Source: Azospirillum endophyticum
GTDB taxonomy: Bacteria > Pseudomonadota > Alphaproteobacteria > Azospirillales > Azospirillaceae
NCBI RefSeq assembly: GCF_016595245.1
Contig: NZ_JAENHM010000053.1
Span: 247 to 49,079 of the forward strand
DNA: 48,833 bases
Direction: 5' to 3'
The notes beneath the pieces are model-generated. The model made no database searches. It worked only from the letters and a program-made list of their open reading frames with translations, and was not told where the DNA came from. Below are positions 1 to 9,211 of this stretch, in pieces. A program made the translations under genes and the position numbers. Within the stretch, counting starts at the first letter, position 1; every line of letters begins with the position of its first letter.

Positions 1-12
1 CAGGGATCGCCC

Positions 13-657
13 TCAGGGATCGGCATGCAGGATCCGGCATTCGTCCGATGCGTTGATCGCCCAGGACGATCCGGACAGCAGCATCGTGCCCATCTCTCCG
101 AGGCCGCTGCTCCGGAAGCTGACCCGGTGGGCGCGGGCGAACACCTCCATCTCTTCCAGGTAGCTCTTGGTCGGCACGGCGACATAGAGGCTGCCGTTCG
201 GCAGCCCGCGGGCACTCAGCGACAGGCGCGGTCCGAGGTCGGGGCTGACCGACAGGTCGTAGCGTTCGCCGGCTTTCACCGTCGCCCCGCTGTCCGACGG
301 GGTGAAACCCGACAGGATGAAGCCCGATTCGTCCGAGGCGGTGCGGAAGGTCAGGCGCGGGACGGCGCTCTGCCCGACCGAAATCCCGCGCTCGGCGAGG
401 CAGAAGCTCTTGCCGCCGGGCGGCGTGTGGATGGTGACGGTCCAGCTCTTGCCGGCGCTGAAGGGCTTGGCCGGTCCGTCCGGCAGCCCGGCCGCCGGCG
501 GCGGCGATGCCGACGGCGGAGGCGGCACGGTTTCGCAGGCGGCGAGCGCCAGCGCCAGCCCGGTCAGCAGGGCCAAAGGCGTCGCCGCCCGAACGGCGCG
601 CCGGCCCATGACGGCCGGCCGCAGTCGGACGACGGGTGCAAGGTGCGGCCGATCCAT
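13..657 (-). CDS. putative lipoprotein of unknown function
   Basis: Encodes 214 residues. The N-terminus is basic, then has a hydrophobic stretch ending in a lipobox (LALAAC, Cys41), so the protein is probably exported and lipid-anchored. A Pro/Ser/Ala-rich linker (about 42-60) leads to a beta-rich C-terminal half. It resembles lipoproteins that carry a DUF4384-like domain, but I cannot name a function. The start is the ATG preceded by GGGGAGG about 9 bases upstream; another in-frame ATG 16 codons later would also give a signal peptide. A much longer open frame continues upstream on this strand, but it is only the antisense shadow of dnaE. It is divergent from dnaE. Confidence 0.7.
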   Translation of the reverse strand: MDRPHLAPVVRLRPAVMGRRAVRAATPLALLTGLALALAACETVPPPPSASPPPAAGLPDGPAKPFSAGKSWTVTIHTPPGGKSFCLAERGISVGQSAVPRLTFRTASDESGFILSGFTPSDSGATVKAGERYDLSVSPDLGPRLSLSARGLPNGSLYVAVPTKSYLEEMEVFARAHRVSFRSSGLGEMGTMLLSGSSWAINASDECRILHADP

Positions 658-792
658 CGCGGCGTCCTCCCCATCCCTGAAGGTGATGCGGCGACTTCCA
701 TACCACGTTCGCAGGGACCCGCGCGACCGTCGCGGGAACCGTCCCGGCTGTGCTAGAACCGGAGGCCCATTTGCAGCAAGCCCCCGGTTGCC

Positions 793-3700
793 ATGCCCCA
801 CGCCGACTTCATCCACCTGCGCGTCCATTCCGCCTATTCGCTGTCGGAAGGTGCGATCAAGGTGAAGGAGCTGGTCAAGCTCTGCCTCAAGCAGCAGATG
901 CCGGCCGTCGCGGTCACCGACACCGGCAACCTGTTCGGCGCGCTGGAATTCGCGCTGGCGGCGTCCGATGCCGGCGTGCAGCCGATCATCGGCACCGTGC
1001 TGGGCATCACCCGCGTCGGCCCGGCCCAGACGAAACCCGGCCTGCCCGGAAAGGCGGCGGCCACCCCCGACCAGCTCGTCCTGCTCTGCCAGAACGAGGA
1101 GGGCTACCGCAACCTCGCGGCGCTGGTGTCCAAGGCCTTCCTGGAGTCGGACCCGCTGGCCGGCCCGCAGGTGGCGCTGGACGCGCTGGAGGGCCATTCC
1201 GCCGGGCTGATCGCGCTGACCGGCGGCCCCGGCGGCTCGGTCGGCCGTCTGCTGCACGAGGGGCAGAAGGATCTGGCGCTGGAGGTGCTGGACCGGCTGA
1301 AGCGGCTGTTCCCCGGCCGCCTCTATGTCGAGCTTCAGCGGCACGAAGGCGGGCGCGGCCATTTCGCCGCGGCGGAGAACGCCATCGAACCGGCGCTGAT
1401 CGACCTCGCCTATGCCCACGACCTGCCGCTGGTCGCCACCAACGACTGCTATTTCGCCACCGCCGACATGTACGAGGCGCACGACGCGCTGATGTGCATC
1501 GCCGAGGGCGCCTATCTCAGCCAGGAGGATCGCCGCCGCCTGACCCCCGACCACCGTTTCAAGTCGGCGGAGGAGATGCGGCTGCTGTTCGCCGACCTGC
1601 CGGAAGCGCTGGACAACACGGTGGCCATCGCCCGGCGCTGCTCCTTCCTGCTGAAGCCGATCAAGCCGATCCTGCCGCCGTTTGCCTGCGAGGGCGGCCG
1701 CACCGAGGACGACGAACTGCGCGCCCAGTCGCGCGCCGGCCTGGAGATGCGGCTGGAGAAGGTCGTCTTCACGCCCGAGATGACGCCGGAGCAGCGCGAG
1801 GAGACCCGCAGAACCTATTTCGAGCGGCTGGAGTTCGAACTGGACGTCATCGTCAAGATGAAGTTCCCCGGCTACTTCCTGATCGTGTCGGACTTCATCA
1901 AATGGGCGAAGACTCACGACATCCCCGTCGGTCCGGGCCGCGGCTCGGGCGCCGGCTCCGTCGTCGCCTGGGCGCTGACCATCACCGACCTCGACCCGCT
2001 GCGCTTCGGCCTGCTGTTCGAGCGCTTCCTCAACCCGGAACGCGTGTCGATGCCCGACTTCGACATCGACTTCTGCCAGGACCGCCGCGAAGAGGTCATC
2101 CGCTACGTCCAGAACAAGTACGGCTACGACCGCGTCGCCCAGATCATCACCTTCGGTAAATTGCAGGCGCGCGCCGTGCTGCGCGACGTCGGCCGCGTCC
2201 TGCAGATGCCCTATGGGCAGGTCGACAAGATCTGCAAGATGGTGCCGAACAACCCGGCCAACCCGGTGACGCTGCAGCAGGCACTCGACAGCGAGGAGAT
2301 GCTGCGGCAGGCCCGCGACGGCGACGACACCGTGCGCCACCTGATCGACATCGCGCTGAAGCTGGAAGGTCTCTACCGCCACGCCTCGACCCACGCCGCC
2401 GGCGTGGTGATCTCCGACCGCCCCTTGCAGGAGCTGGTGCCGCTTTACCGCGACCCGCGCTCCGACATGCCGGTCACCCAGTTCAACATGAAATATGTCG
2501 AACAGGCCGGCCTGGTGAAGTTCGACTTCCTGGGATTGAAGACGCTGACCGTGCTGAAGACGGCGGTCGACCTGATCGCCGAAAAGCCGGACCTGACCAC
2601 CGTCCCGCTGGACGACGAGAAGAGCTACCAGCTGCTCAGCCGGGCCGAGGCGACCGGCGTGTTCCAGCTGGAAAGCTCGGGCATGCGCGACGTGCTGCGC
2701 CGGCTGAAGCCGAACCGGCTGGAGGACATCATCGCGCTGGTGTCGCTCTACCGGCCCGGCCCGATGGACAACATCCCCAAATACATCCGGGTGAAGAACG
2801 GCGAGGAAAAAGCCGACTACATGCATGACAGCCTGGAAGGCATCCTGAAGGAGACCTTCGGGATCATGATCTACCAGGAACAGGTCATGCAGATCGCCCA
2901 GGTGCTGTCCGGCTATTCGCTGGGCGGCGCCGATCTTCTGCGCCGCGCCATGGGCAAGAAGATCAAGGAGGAGATGGACAACCAGCGCAAGATCTTCTGC
3001 GACGGCGCCGAGGCGCGCGGCGTGAAGGCCGAGCTGGCCAGCATGATCTTCGATCAGGTCATGAAGTTCGCCGGCTACGGCTTCAACAAGTCGCACGCCG
3101 CCGCCTATGCCCTGGTCGCCTACCACACCGCCTATCTCAAGGCGAACCACCCGGTGGAGTTCATGGCGGCGTCGATGACGCTCGACCTCGGCAACACCGA
3201 CAAGCTGAACGTCTTCCGCCAGGAACTCGCCCGGCTGCGCGTCAAGCTGCTGACCCCGGACATCAACAAATCCGACTCCATCTTCGGGGTGGAGCAGCTG
3301 GCCGACGGCACCAAGGCGGTGCGCTACGCGCTGGCCGCCGTCAAGGGTGTCGGCCAGCCGGCCATGCGCGCAGTGGTGGAGGAGCGGCGGAAGAACGGCC
3401 CGTTCAGGAGCCTGTTCGACTTCGCCCGCCGGCTCGACCTGAAGACCATCAACAAGCGCCAGCTGGAAAACCTCGCCTGCGCCGGCGCCTTCGACGGGCT
3501 GAACCCCAACCGCGCCCAGGTCCATGCCGCGCTGGAGACCATCATCCGCTATGCCCAGGCGGAAGCGGCGGAGCGCGACAGCGGCATCGGCAATCTCTTC
3601 GGTGGGGGCGGCGGCGGCCTGCCCGAACCCGAGATGCCCAAGGTCAAGGACTGGGAACCGTTGGAGAAGCTGAAGCACGAGTTCGGCGCCATCGGCTTCT

Positions 3701-4284
3701 ACCTGTCGGCCCACCCGCTGGACGCCTATTCCGGCCCGCTCGGCCGCATGAAGGTGGTGCGCTCGGCCGAGTTGCAGACCGCCATCGCGAAGGGTGGCTC
3801 GACCCGCTACAAGATGGCCGGCATCGTCGTCTCGAAGAAGGAGAAGACCGCCAAGTCGGGCAACCGCTTCGCCTTCGTCGAGCTGTCCGACGCCACCGGC
3901 GGCTATGAGGTGACGCTGTTCTCCGAGGTGCTGGCCGTCAACCGCGACCTGCTGGAGCCCGGCCGGCCGGTGCTGCTGACGGTGGACGCCCAGTTGAACG
4001 GCGAGGAGGTCCGGCTGACCTGCCAGGAGATCAAGCCGCTGGAGGAGGCCGTCGCCTCGGTCAGCGCCGGCCTGCGCGTCGTCCTGCGCGACCCCGGCCC
4101 GATCGAAACCCTGCGCGCGACGCTCGACCGGTTGTCGCGCGGCAAGAGCCGCATCAACGTCCTGGTGGAGGTCGATCCCCTCAAGGAGATCGAGATCGAG
4201 CTTCCCGGCAGCTACACCATCACCGCCCAGAGCCGTTCGGCCCTGAAGGCGGTGCCGGGCGTGGTGGAGGTGGCGGAGTTGTGA
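793..4284 (+). CDS. dnaE: DNA polymerase III alpha subunit (DnaE1)
   Basis: Catalytic subunit of the replicative polymerase, 1163 residues, the usual size for DnaE1. The N-terminal PHP domain begins HLRVHSAYS. The palm carries GPGRGSGAGS and the catalytic PDFDIDF motif (Asp422 and Asp424), with the third acidic residue probably in VKFDFLGLKTL. Helix-hairpin-helix and clamp-binding regions follow (GIGNLF near residue 935), then a C-terminal OB fold (KMAGIVVSKKEK). No imuA/imuB neighbours are present, which favours the replicative form over the mutagenic DnaE2. The stop overlaps the start of the next gene (GTGA), so the downstream genes are likely translationally coupled. No strong ribosome binding site is visible before the ATG. 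Confidence 0.97.
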   Translation: MPHADFIHLRVHSAYSLSEGAIKVKELVKLCLKQQMPAVAVTDTGNLFGALEFALAASDAGVQPIIGTVLGITRVGPAQTKPGLPGKAAATPDQLVLLCQNEEGYRNLAALVSKAFLESDPLAGPQVALDALEGHSAGLIALTGGPGGSVGRLLHEGQKDLALEVLDRLKRLFPGRLYVELQRHEGGRGHFAAAENAIEPALIDLAYAHDLPLVATNDCYFATADMYEAHDALMCIAEGAYLSQEDRRRLTPDHRFKSAEEMRLLFADLPEALDNTVAIARRCSFLLKPIKPILPPFACEGGRTEDDELRAQSRAGLEMRLEKVVFTPEMTPEQREETRRTYFERLEFELDVIVKMKFPGYFLIVSDFIKWAKTHDIPVGPGRGSGAGSVVAWALTITDLDPLRFGLLFERFLNPERVSMPDFDIDFCQDRREEVIRYVQNKYGYDRVAQIITFGKLQARAVLRDVGRVLQMPYGQVDKICKMVPNNPANPVTLQQALDSEEMLRQARDGDDTVRHLIDIALKLEGLYRHASTHAAGVVISDRPLQELVPLYRDPRSDMPVTQFNMKYVEQAGLVKFDFLGLKTLTVLKTAVDLIAEKPDLTTVPLDDEKSYQLLSRAEATGVFQLESSGMRDVLRRLKPNRLEDIIALVSLYRPGPMDNIPKYIRVKNGEEKADYMHDSLEGILKETFGIMIYQEQVMQIAQVLSGYSLGGADLLRRAMGKKIKEEMDNQRKIFCDGAEARGVKAELASMIFDQVMKFAGYGFNKSHAAAYALVAYHTAYLKANHPVEFMAASMTLDLGNTDKLNVFRQELARLRVKLLTPDINKSDSIFGVEQLADGTKAVRYALAAVKGVGQPAMRAVVEERRKNGPFRSLFDFARRLDLKTINKRQLENLACAGAFDGLNPNRAQVHAALETIIRYAQAEAAERDSGIGNLFGGGGGGLPEPEMPKVKDWEPLEKLKHEFGAIGFYLSAHPLDAYSGPLGRMKVVRSAELQTAIAKGGSTRYKMAGIVVSKKEKTAKSGNRFAFVELSDATGGYEVTLFSEVLAVNRDLLEPGRPVLLTVDAQLNGEEVRLTCQEIKPLEEAVASVSAGLRVVLRDPGPIETLRATLDRLSRGKSRINVLVEVDPLKEIEIELPGSYTITAQSRSALKAVPGVVEVAEL

Positions 4285-5168
4285 GAACGACGGCGGTCCC
4301 CAGCTTTGACCGCTTCATCGCCATCGACTGGTCGGGCGCCCGCGGCAAGCGCTACGCCGGCATCGCGGTGGCGGAGTGCACGGCCGGAAACGAAGCGCCG
4401 CGGCTGGTGGAGGGTCCCGGCGGCTGGTGGTCGCGGACCGCGGTGTTCGACTGGCTGCGGGCGGAACTGGCGCGCGAGCCGGCGCTGGTCGGCATCGACT
4501 GCGCCTACTCCCTCCCCTTCGCGGTGGCGGCGCGCGGCTTTCCCGGCCAGCAGGCCACTGTTTTCAACCTATGGGACGCGGTGGAGGCGGTCTGTGCCGG
4601 CGAGCCCGATTTCGGCGGCGGCCCCTTCGCCAGCCACCCGCTGCATGGCGCGGCCTTCTGGCATGGCGGACCGCAGCCTGAATGGTACGAGGACCCGCAC
4701 CGGGCGACCGAATGGGCCTGCCGTGCCGACGGGCTCGGCCACCCGCAGAGCCCCTACAAGCTGATCGGCTCCAGACAGGTGGGCAAGGGCGCCTTGGCAG
4801 GGATGCGGGTCCTGCGTGCCCTGCGCGCCGCCCTGCCCGGCCGGATGGCGGTCTGGCCCTTCGAGGAGCCCGTGCCGGGCGCGGGCGTAATGGTGGAAAT
4901 CTATCCACGCCTGTTCCTGAAACACACCGGCTTCGGCCAGCGCAAGATCCGCGACGGGATGGAGATGGACGAGGCGCTGTCCCGGCTGGGCTCGCATCCG
5001 CTCGAACGGACGGGTATGGTCAGCGACCATGACAGCGACGCGCTGGTGTCGGCCGCCGGCCTGCGCTGGCTCGCCGGGCTTCCGCGGGCCTGGACGCCGC
5101 CGGGGCTGGACGACATGGCGCGCCGGCAGGAAGGATGGATTTTCGGGGTGGGGATGACAGGATCATGA
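4281..5168 (+). CDS. DUF429-like predicted RNase H-fold protein
   Basis: Encodes 295 residues, starting at a GTG that overlaps the dnaE stop by 4 bases. The N-terminus FIAIDWSGARGKRYAG and the later acidic segments (VGIDCAYSLPF, SDHDSDALVSAAGLRWL) have the beta-strand-plus-Asp spacing of RNase H-like folds of the DUF429 type. These are putative nucleases with no settled role. The fold call is a family resemblance from motifs only. Overlaps on both sides (GTGA with dnaE, ATGA with the next gene) suggest one transcript. No signal peptide or membrane segment is seen. Confidence 0.6.
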   Translation: MRTTAVPSFDRFIAIDWSGARGKRYAGIAVAECTAGNEAPRLVEGPGGWWSRTAVFDWLRAELAREPALVGIDCAYSLPFAVAARGFPGQQATVFNLWDAVEAVCAGEPDFGGGPFASHPLHGAAFWHGGPQPEWYEDPHRATEWACRADGLGHPQSPYKLIGSRQVGKGALAGMRVLRALRAALPGRMAVWPFEEPVPGAGVMVEIYPRLFLKHTGFGQRKIRDGMEMDEALSRLGSHPLERTGMVSDHDSDALVSAAGLRWLAGLPRAWTPPGLDDMARRQEGWIFGVGMTGS

Positions 5169-6121
5169 CCGCGATCGGCATCATGCCGGCACCGGGCCTC
5201 GTGCAGGGCAAGCGCCGGCCGGCGATCGACGTCGCGCGTGGCTTGGCGCTGGTCGCGATGGCGGCCTATCACGGCAGCTGGGACGCGACCTATTTCGGGC
5301 TTGCCGGCTTCGACCTGCTGGGCGATCCGCTGTGGCTGGCGGCCCGGACGGCGATCCTGTCGAGCTTCCTGCTGCTGGCCGGGATCGGGCTGGTGCTGGC
5401 GACCCGCGACGGTCTCGATCCCGCACGGTTCGTGCGCCGTCTGGCGCGGGTGGCCGCCGGGGCCGGGGCGGTGTCGGCGGCGTCCTACATCCTCTTCCCC
5501 GACAGTCCGATCTTCTTCGGCGTGCTGCACCATATCGCGGTGGCGAGCGTCGTCGGCCTCGCCTTCGTCCGCCTGCCGGCCGCGCTGACGCTGGCGGCGG
5601 CGGCAGCGGCCGTGCTGATCGGGACGACCCAGTCCTTCCCGCTGTTCGACAGCCCGTGGCTGCGCTGGATCGGCCTGACCACGGTGGCGCCGGACTCCAA
5701 CGATTTCGTGCCGCTTCTGCCCTGGATCGGTGGCGTTCTGGCCGGGATCGGGCTTGGCAGGCTTTGGCCGGGACTGGGCGAGGGCACGGAAATAGCCGGG
5801 CCCGCCGGGCGGCTTCTGGCCCTGGCCGGGCGGCACAGCCTTGCCGTCTATCTGCTGCACCAGCCGCTGCTGTTCGGAATCGCCTGGGCCGCGGCACAGC
5901 TGATGCCGGTGGATACGCCGGCCGTGCGCGATTTCCAGGCGTCCTGCGTGGCGAGCTGCGAACGTGCCGGGGTGGCTTCCGCGACCTGCACCGCGAATTG
6001 CCGGTGCGTGCAGTCGGAACTGGCACGAAATGGTGCGTGGGAGGGGTTCGTCGCCAACCGCCTGAGCGAACGCGAGCAGCGCGGACTGGAAGCCGCGGTT
6101 GCGGTCTGCCGCAAGCCTTGA
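5165..6121 (+). CDS. DUF1624-type multi-pass acyltransferase-like membrane protein
   Basis: Encodes 318 residues with about seven to eight hydrophobic segments. It begins with RPAIDVARGLALVAMAAYH, the signature of the DUF1624/heparan-alpha-glucosaminide N-acetyltransferase-like family, and ends its membrane part with HSLAVYLLHQPLLF. These proteins are thought to move acyl groups to envelope sugars, but the substrate here is unknown. After the last helix comes a soluble tail of about 60 residues with six cysteines (CVASC, CTANCRC and a final C), probably periplasmic and perhaps disulfide-bonded. The chosen ATG overlaps the preceding stop (ATGA); an earlier in-frame start at 5135 lies inside the upstream gene. 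Confidence 0.8.
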   Translation: MTAIGIMPAPGLVQGKRRPAIDVARGLALVAMAAYHGSWDATYFGLAGFDLLGDPLWLAARTAILSSFLLLAGIGLVLATRDGLDPARFVRRLARVAAGAGAVSAASYILFPDSPIFFGVLHHIAVASVVGLAFVRLPAALTLAAAAAAVLIGTTQSFPLFDSPWLRWIGLTTVAPDSNDFVPLLPWIGGVLAGIGLGRLWPGLGEGTEIAGPAGRLLALAGRHSLAVYLLHQPLLFGIAWAAAQLMPVDTPAVRDFQASCVASCERAGVASATCTANCRCVQSELARNGAWEGFVANRLSEREQRGLEAAVAVCRKP

Positions 6122-6217
6122 CGCCGCAAGCCCTGACGATGACCGGCAGGGGGCGGCAGGCAAGCTCGAACCGCCGATGGTGCGACGGTCGACGTCAGCC
6201 CGGCCGGCCGCGGCGCA

Positions 6218-6805
6218 TCAGACCGACTGGCGCTTTTCCAGCAGGCCACGCAACAGGCTGGTCAGCGTCTCGGCCAGCCGGTACTGGTCGTCGCCCGGCA
6301 AGGCGGCGATGACGCCGGCGAAATCGTTCAGCGGATCGTGGCGCAACAGTTCCATCGCCTTGGGCGTCGGGTGCAGCTGGGTGACGCGACGGTCTTCCGG
6401 AACCGGCACGCGAACCAGCAGTTCCTTGCCCACAAGCACCTCGACCATCTGCGAGGCGGCCCCGCGGGTGGTGGCATGGAAATCGGCGAAGGCCGACACG
6501 GTCCGCTGGCTGCTGTTTGCACCGGCGAAATAGCGAAGCGCCGTCCATTGCGACGGCTTCAGCCCGTGGGTGTAGCCGAGGCTTTCGGCGATGTGGGCGA
6601 TCTGCAGCATCACGTCGGCGATGGCCTGCGGCGAGGCGCCGCCGGTCCGGTCCGAGTCTGCAAAGTCCATTGCGGCTCCGATGGGTCCGGTCCCCGTGGC
6701 ACCGATGGCCGATCCCATCGGCGTCCGATCCAGTGCCCCGTTGTTCCGCACCGACATCCGGCTCGCAGCAACGCCGCGCACTTTTGCGAAGTCCATTTCT
6801 TCCAC
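6218..6805 (-). CDS. MarR-family winged-helix transcriptional regulator
   Basis: Encodes 195 residues. The conserved winged helix runs from about residue 60 to 165 (LKPSQWTALRYFAGANSSQRTVSAFA, then the wing RVPVPEDRRVTQLHPTPKA). The first 55 residues are low-complexity and may not all be translated. GTG at 6805, ATG at 6796 and a later ATG (MDFADSDRTGG, near 6670) are all possible starts. MarR proteins are dimeric repressors released by small phenolic or oxidant ligands; the ligand is unknown here. It is divergent from rimO, and an inverted repeat overlapping its start may be an autoregulatory site. Confidence 0.85.
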   Translation of the reverse strand: MEEMDFAKVRGVAASRMSVRNNGALDRTPMGSAIGATGTGPIGAAMDFADSDRTGGASPQAIADVMLQIAHIAESLGYTHGLKPSQWTALRYFAGANSSQRTVSAFADFHATTRGAASQMVEVLVGKELLVRVPVPEDRRVTQLHPTPKAMELLRHDPLNDFAGVIAALPGDDQYRLAETLTSLLRGLLEKRQSV

Positions 6806-6822
6806 TCTATAAAGTTTAGTGG
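6802..6822. promoter_or_regulatory. possible MarR autoregulatory inverted repeat
   Basis: CCACT and AGTGG half-sites flank an AT-rich 11-base centre (ctataaagttt) and overlap the start of the MarR gene. The position suits autorepression. The half-sites are short, so this is tentative. Confidence 0.3.
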
Positions 6823-7104
6823 CTATACGATGGCCGTATCAAAAGGCAGGCGGCTATCGCGGTAAGGCGGCAGCCACGTCGATCGTGACATCTTTACATA
6901 TATTAGCGTGATCGAACGGAAAACGGAACCTTCAACACTTCCCCTTTTTGTTGCAAATTGTCGCATTGACTCTCGACCGGAAAAATGACGGGAAGTCGCC
7001 GAACTCCAGGCAAACACAGGCGGATTCGGCATATCGGCCATGCTCGTCCGCCCTTTGGCCATGTTTCACTGGCGTAACCTTTGATTCGGGGGTATACGCG
7101 CGCG

Positions 7105-8475
7105 ATGACCATATCCCCCGTTCCGAAGTCCGCATCGCCGGCCGCCGCCCAGACCATGGGCGCCCCGAAGGTCGGCATCGTCAGCCTCGGCTGCCCGAAG
7201 GCTCTCGTCGATTCAGAGCGCATCCTGACGCGCCTGCGCGCGGAGGGATACGAAATCTCCCCCAGCTACGACGGTGCGGACGTCGTGCTCGTCAACACCT
7301 GCGGCTTCCTCGACAGCGCCAAGAAGGAATCGCTGGACGCCATCGGCGAGGCGATCAAGGAAAATGGGCGGGTCATCGTCACCGGCTGCATGGGCGTGGA
7401 ATCGGACATGATCCGGCAGGTCCACCCCGGCGTGCTGGCCGTCACCGGCCCGCACCAGTACGAGCAGGTGGTCAGCGCGGTGCATGAGGCGGTGCCGCCG
7501 ACGCACAACCCCTACACCGATCTGGTGCCGCCGGAAGGGCTGCGGCTGACCCCGCGCCACTACGCCTACCTGAAGATTTCCGAAGGCTGCAACAACCGCT
7601 GCAGCTTCTGCATCATCCCGTCCCTGCGCGGCGATCTGGTCAGCCGGCCGATCCATTCGGTCCTGCGCGAGGCGGAGAAGCTGGCGGTCGCCGGCGTCAA
7701 GGAGTTGCTGGTCATCTCCCAGGACACCAGCGCCTACGGCGTCGACGTGAAGTACAAGACGGAGAAATGGTACGACCGCGAGGTCCGTACCCGCTTCTTC
7801 GACCTGTGCAACGAGCTGGCGAACTTCGACCTGTGGGTCCGCCTGCATTACGTCTACCCCTACCCGCATGTCGACGAGGTCATTCCGCTGATGGCGGAAG
7901 GCAAGATCCTCCCCTATCTCGACATCCCGTTCCAGCATGCCTCGCCCACCGTGCTGAAGGCGATGCGCCGTCCGGCCGCCCAGGAAAAGCAGCTCGACCG
8001 CATCCGCAAATGGCGCGACGAGTGCCCGCATTTGGTGCTGCGTTCCACCTTCATCACCGGCTTTCCCGGCGAGACGGAGGAAGACTTCCAGTTCATGCTG
8101 GACTGGCTGAAGGAGGCCCAGCTCGACCGCGTCGGCTGCTTCAAGTACGAGCCGGTGGAGGGCGCGACCGCCAACGACCTGCCCGGCGCCGTCCCGGAAG
8201 AGGTCAAGCAGGAGCGCTGGGAGCGCTTCATGGAGACGCAGAAGGCGATCAGCGCCGAGCGGCTCCAGCAGAAGGTCGGTTACACGCTCGGCGTGCTGAT
8301 CGACGAGGTCGACGAGGACGGCGCCATCGGCCGTTCCTACGCCGACGCGCCGGAGATCGACGGCAACGTCTTCCTGAACGGCGAGACCGGCTTGAAGCCG
8401 GGCGACATGGTCGACGTCACCATCGAGCATGCCGACGAGTACGACCTGTGGGGCAGCGTCGAACGCGATCTCTGA
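7105..8475 (+). CDS. rimO: ribosomal protein S12 methylthiotransferase RimO
   Basis: Radical-SAM methylthiotransferase that beta-methylthiolates the conserved Asp of ribosomal protein S12; 456 residues. The N-terminal UPF0004 domain carries three cluster cysteines (LGCPK at Cys30, NTCGF, TGCMG). The radical-SAM cluster motif CNNRCSFC is at residues 162-169, and a C-terminal TRAM domain (about 390-456) ends VTIEHADEYDLWGSV. LGCPKALVDSE and the IIPSLRG context separate RimO from MiaB. The start is the ATG MTISPVPK; a TTG 8 codons upstream is also in frame. Confidence 0.95.
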   Translation: MTISPVPKSASPAAAQTMGAPKVGIVSLGCPKALVDSERILTRLRAEGYEISPSYDGADVVLVNTCGFLDSAKKESLDAIGEAIKENGRVIVTGCMGVESDMIRQVHPGVLAVTGPHQYEQVVSAVHEAVPPTHNPYTDLVPPEGLRLTPRHYAYLKISEGCNNRCSFCIIPSLRGDLVSRPIHSVLREAEKLAVAGVKELLVISQDTSAYGVDVKYKTEKWYDREVRTRFFDLCNELANFDLWVRLHYVYPYPHVDEVIPLMAEGKILPYLDIPFQHASPTVLKAMRRPAAQEKQLDRIRKWRDECPHLVLRSTFITGFPGETEEDFQFMLDWLKEAQLDRVGCFKYEPVEGATANDLPGAVPEEVKQERWERFMETQKAISAERLQQKVGYTLGVLIDEVDEDGAIGRSYADAPEIDGNVFLNGETGLKPGDMVDVTIEHADEYDLWGSVERDL

Positions 8476-8501
8476 ACCCTGCCGACAGACTGGAGAGCGC
8501 C

Positions 8502-8849
8502 ATGCCCGTAACGCCGGACGACGCCAGACTGATGGACGTCCAGCAGGGCGGGCGCTGCTTCTTCTGCGACGGGCCGGCGGGGGCCAAGGCGACCTTCGAC
8601 CACCTGATCCCCCGGGCCTATGGCGGGGTCGACGACCCTGCCAACGTCGTGCTGGCGCACCGCCGCTGCAACCAGCGCAAGGGCGACCGGCTGCCGACCC
8701 ATGAGGAACTCGACCGCTTCTTCGCGTTGCGCCGCTCCAGCCGGCTCGGCGTCTGGCCTCCCCTGCGCGCGTTGCGCGACGAGGACGAGGGGGCGGACGA
8801 GGAGGAGCGCTGGATGGCGGTGGCCCAGGCGATCGCGCGGGAGCGGTAA
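8502..8849 (+). CDS. HNH endonuclease domain protein
   Basis: Encodes 115 residues. It contains a zinc-type HNH fold: CFFC, then FDHLIPRAYGG, an Asn in PANVVLAHRRC, and a second Cys pair completed by HRRC, followed by NQRKGDR. This is the complete metal-finger core, so nuclease activity is plausible. The rest of the protein is an acidic helix (DEDEGADEEERW). A good GGAGAG ribosome binding site lies before the ATG. It follows rimO by 26 bases and may share its transcript. No restriction or phage genes are nearby, so its substrate is unclear. Confidence 0.8.
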   Translation: MPVTPDDARLMDVQQGGRCFFCDGPAGAKATFDHLIPRAYGGVDDPANVVLAHRRCNQRKGDRLPTHEELDRFFALRRSSRLGVWPPLRALRDEDEGADEEERWMAVAQAIARER

Positions 8850-8917
8850 GGAGGCTTGAAACCAATGCCCTCCGATCCCGTTAACCGGGGACACCTTATA
8901 ATATGGGAGAGTCCCCG

Positions 8918-9085
8918 ATGACCGGCCAGCAGAACAAGCAGCCCCATACCGAGCAGACCGTTCGCCACACCGACGGCGAGCAGAACACCGGCAACCACAA
9001 GAAGCCGGACGCTCCCGACGCCAAGGGCGCGGACCGCTTCGGCGGCACCCGCGCCGGCGCCGAGAATGTCGAGCCCAAGAAGTAG
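8918..9085 (+). CDS. small hydrophilic protein, unknown
   Basis: Encodes 55 residues, very rich in Gln, Asn, Lys, Asp and Gly with almost no hydrophobic residues, so it is probably intrinsically disordered. The start is fixed by GGGAGA about 7 bases before this ATG; another ATG 15 bases upstream lacks a comparable site. The composition resembles small stress-related or DNA-associated hydrophilins, but no family is recognised. Confidence 0.55.
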   Translation: MTGQQNKQPHTEQTVRHTDGEQNTGNHKKPDAPDAKGADRFGGTRAGAENVEPKK

Positions 9086-9142
9086 GCGATCGGGACAAGG
9101 TCTTTTCAGGCTGGCGTCGCATCGCCGGCTTGTGCGAGATCC

Positions 9143-9185
9143 GGGGACGGCGCCCCGAAGGCTTCACGCCCCGAGGACCGTCCCC
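9143..9185. repeat. inverted repeat GGGGACGG/CCGTCCCC
   Basis: Eight-base perfect arms separated by 27 bases lie between two small genes. The same GGGGACGG core forms much stronger hairpins at 39658 and 47712. It could end the upstream transcript. Confidence 0.35.
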
Positions 9186-9211
9186 ACTCCGCATCCGTGA
9201 CCCGACACCCG

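Noticed and set aside
13..3714. Open frame of 1233 codons on the minus strand
   Set aside because: All but its last 214 codons lie antisense to dnaE; GC-rich codon bias keeps that frame free of stops. Only the lipoprotein part has a start site and signal peptide.
6893..6910. ATATATTAG in the MarR/rimO gap, similar to the hexuronate operators
   Set aside because: Only the AT core matches, the flanking dyad is missing, and neither neighbour relates to uronates.
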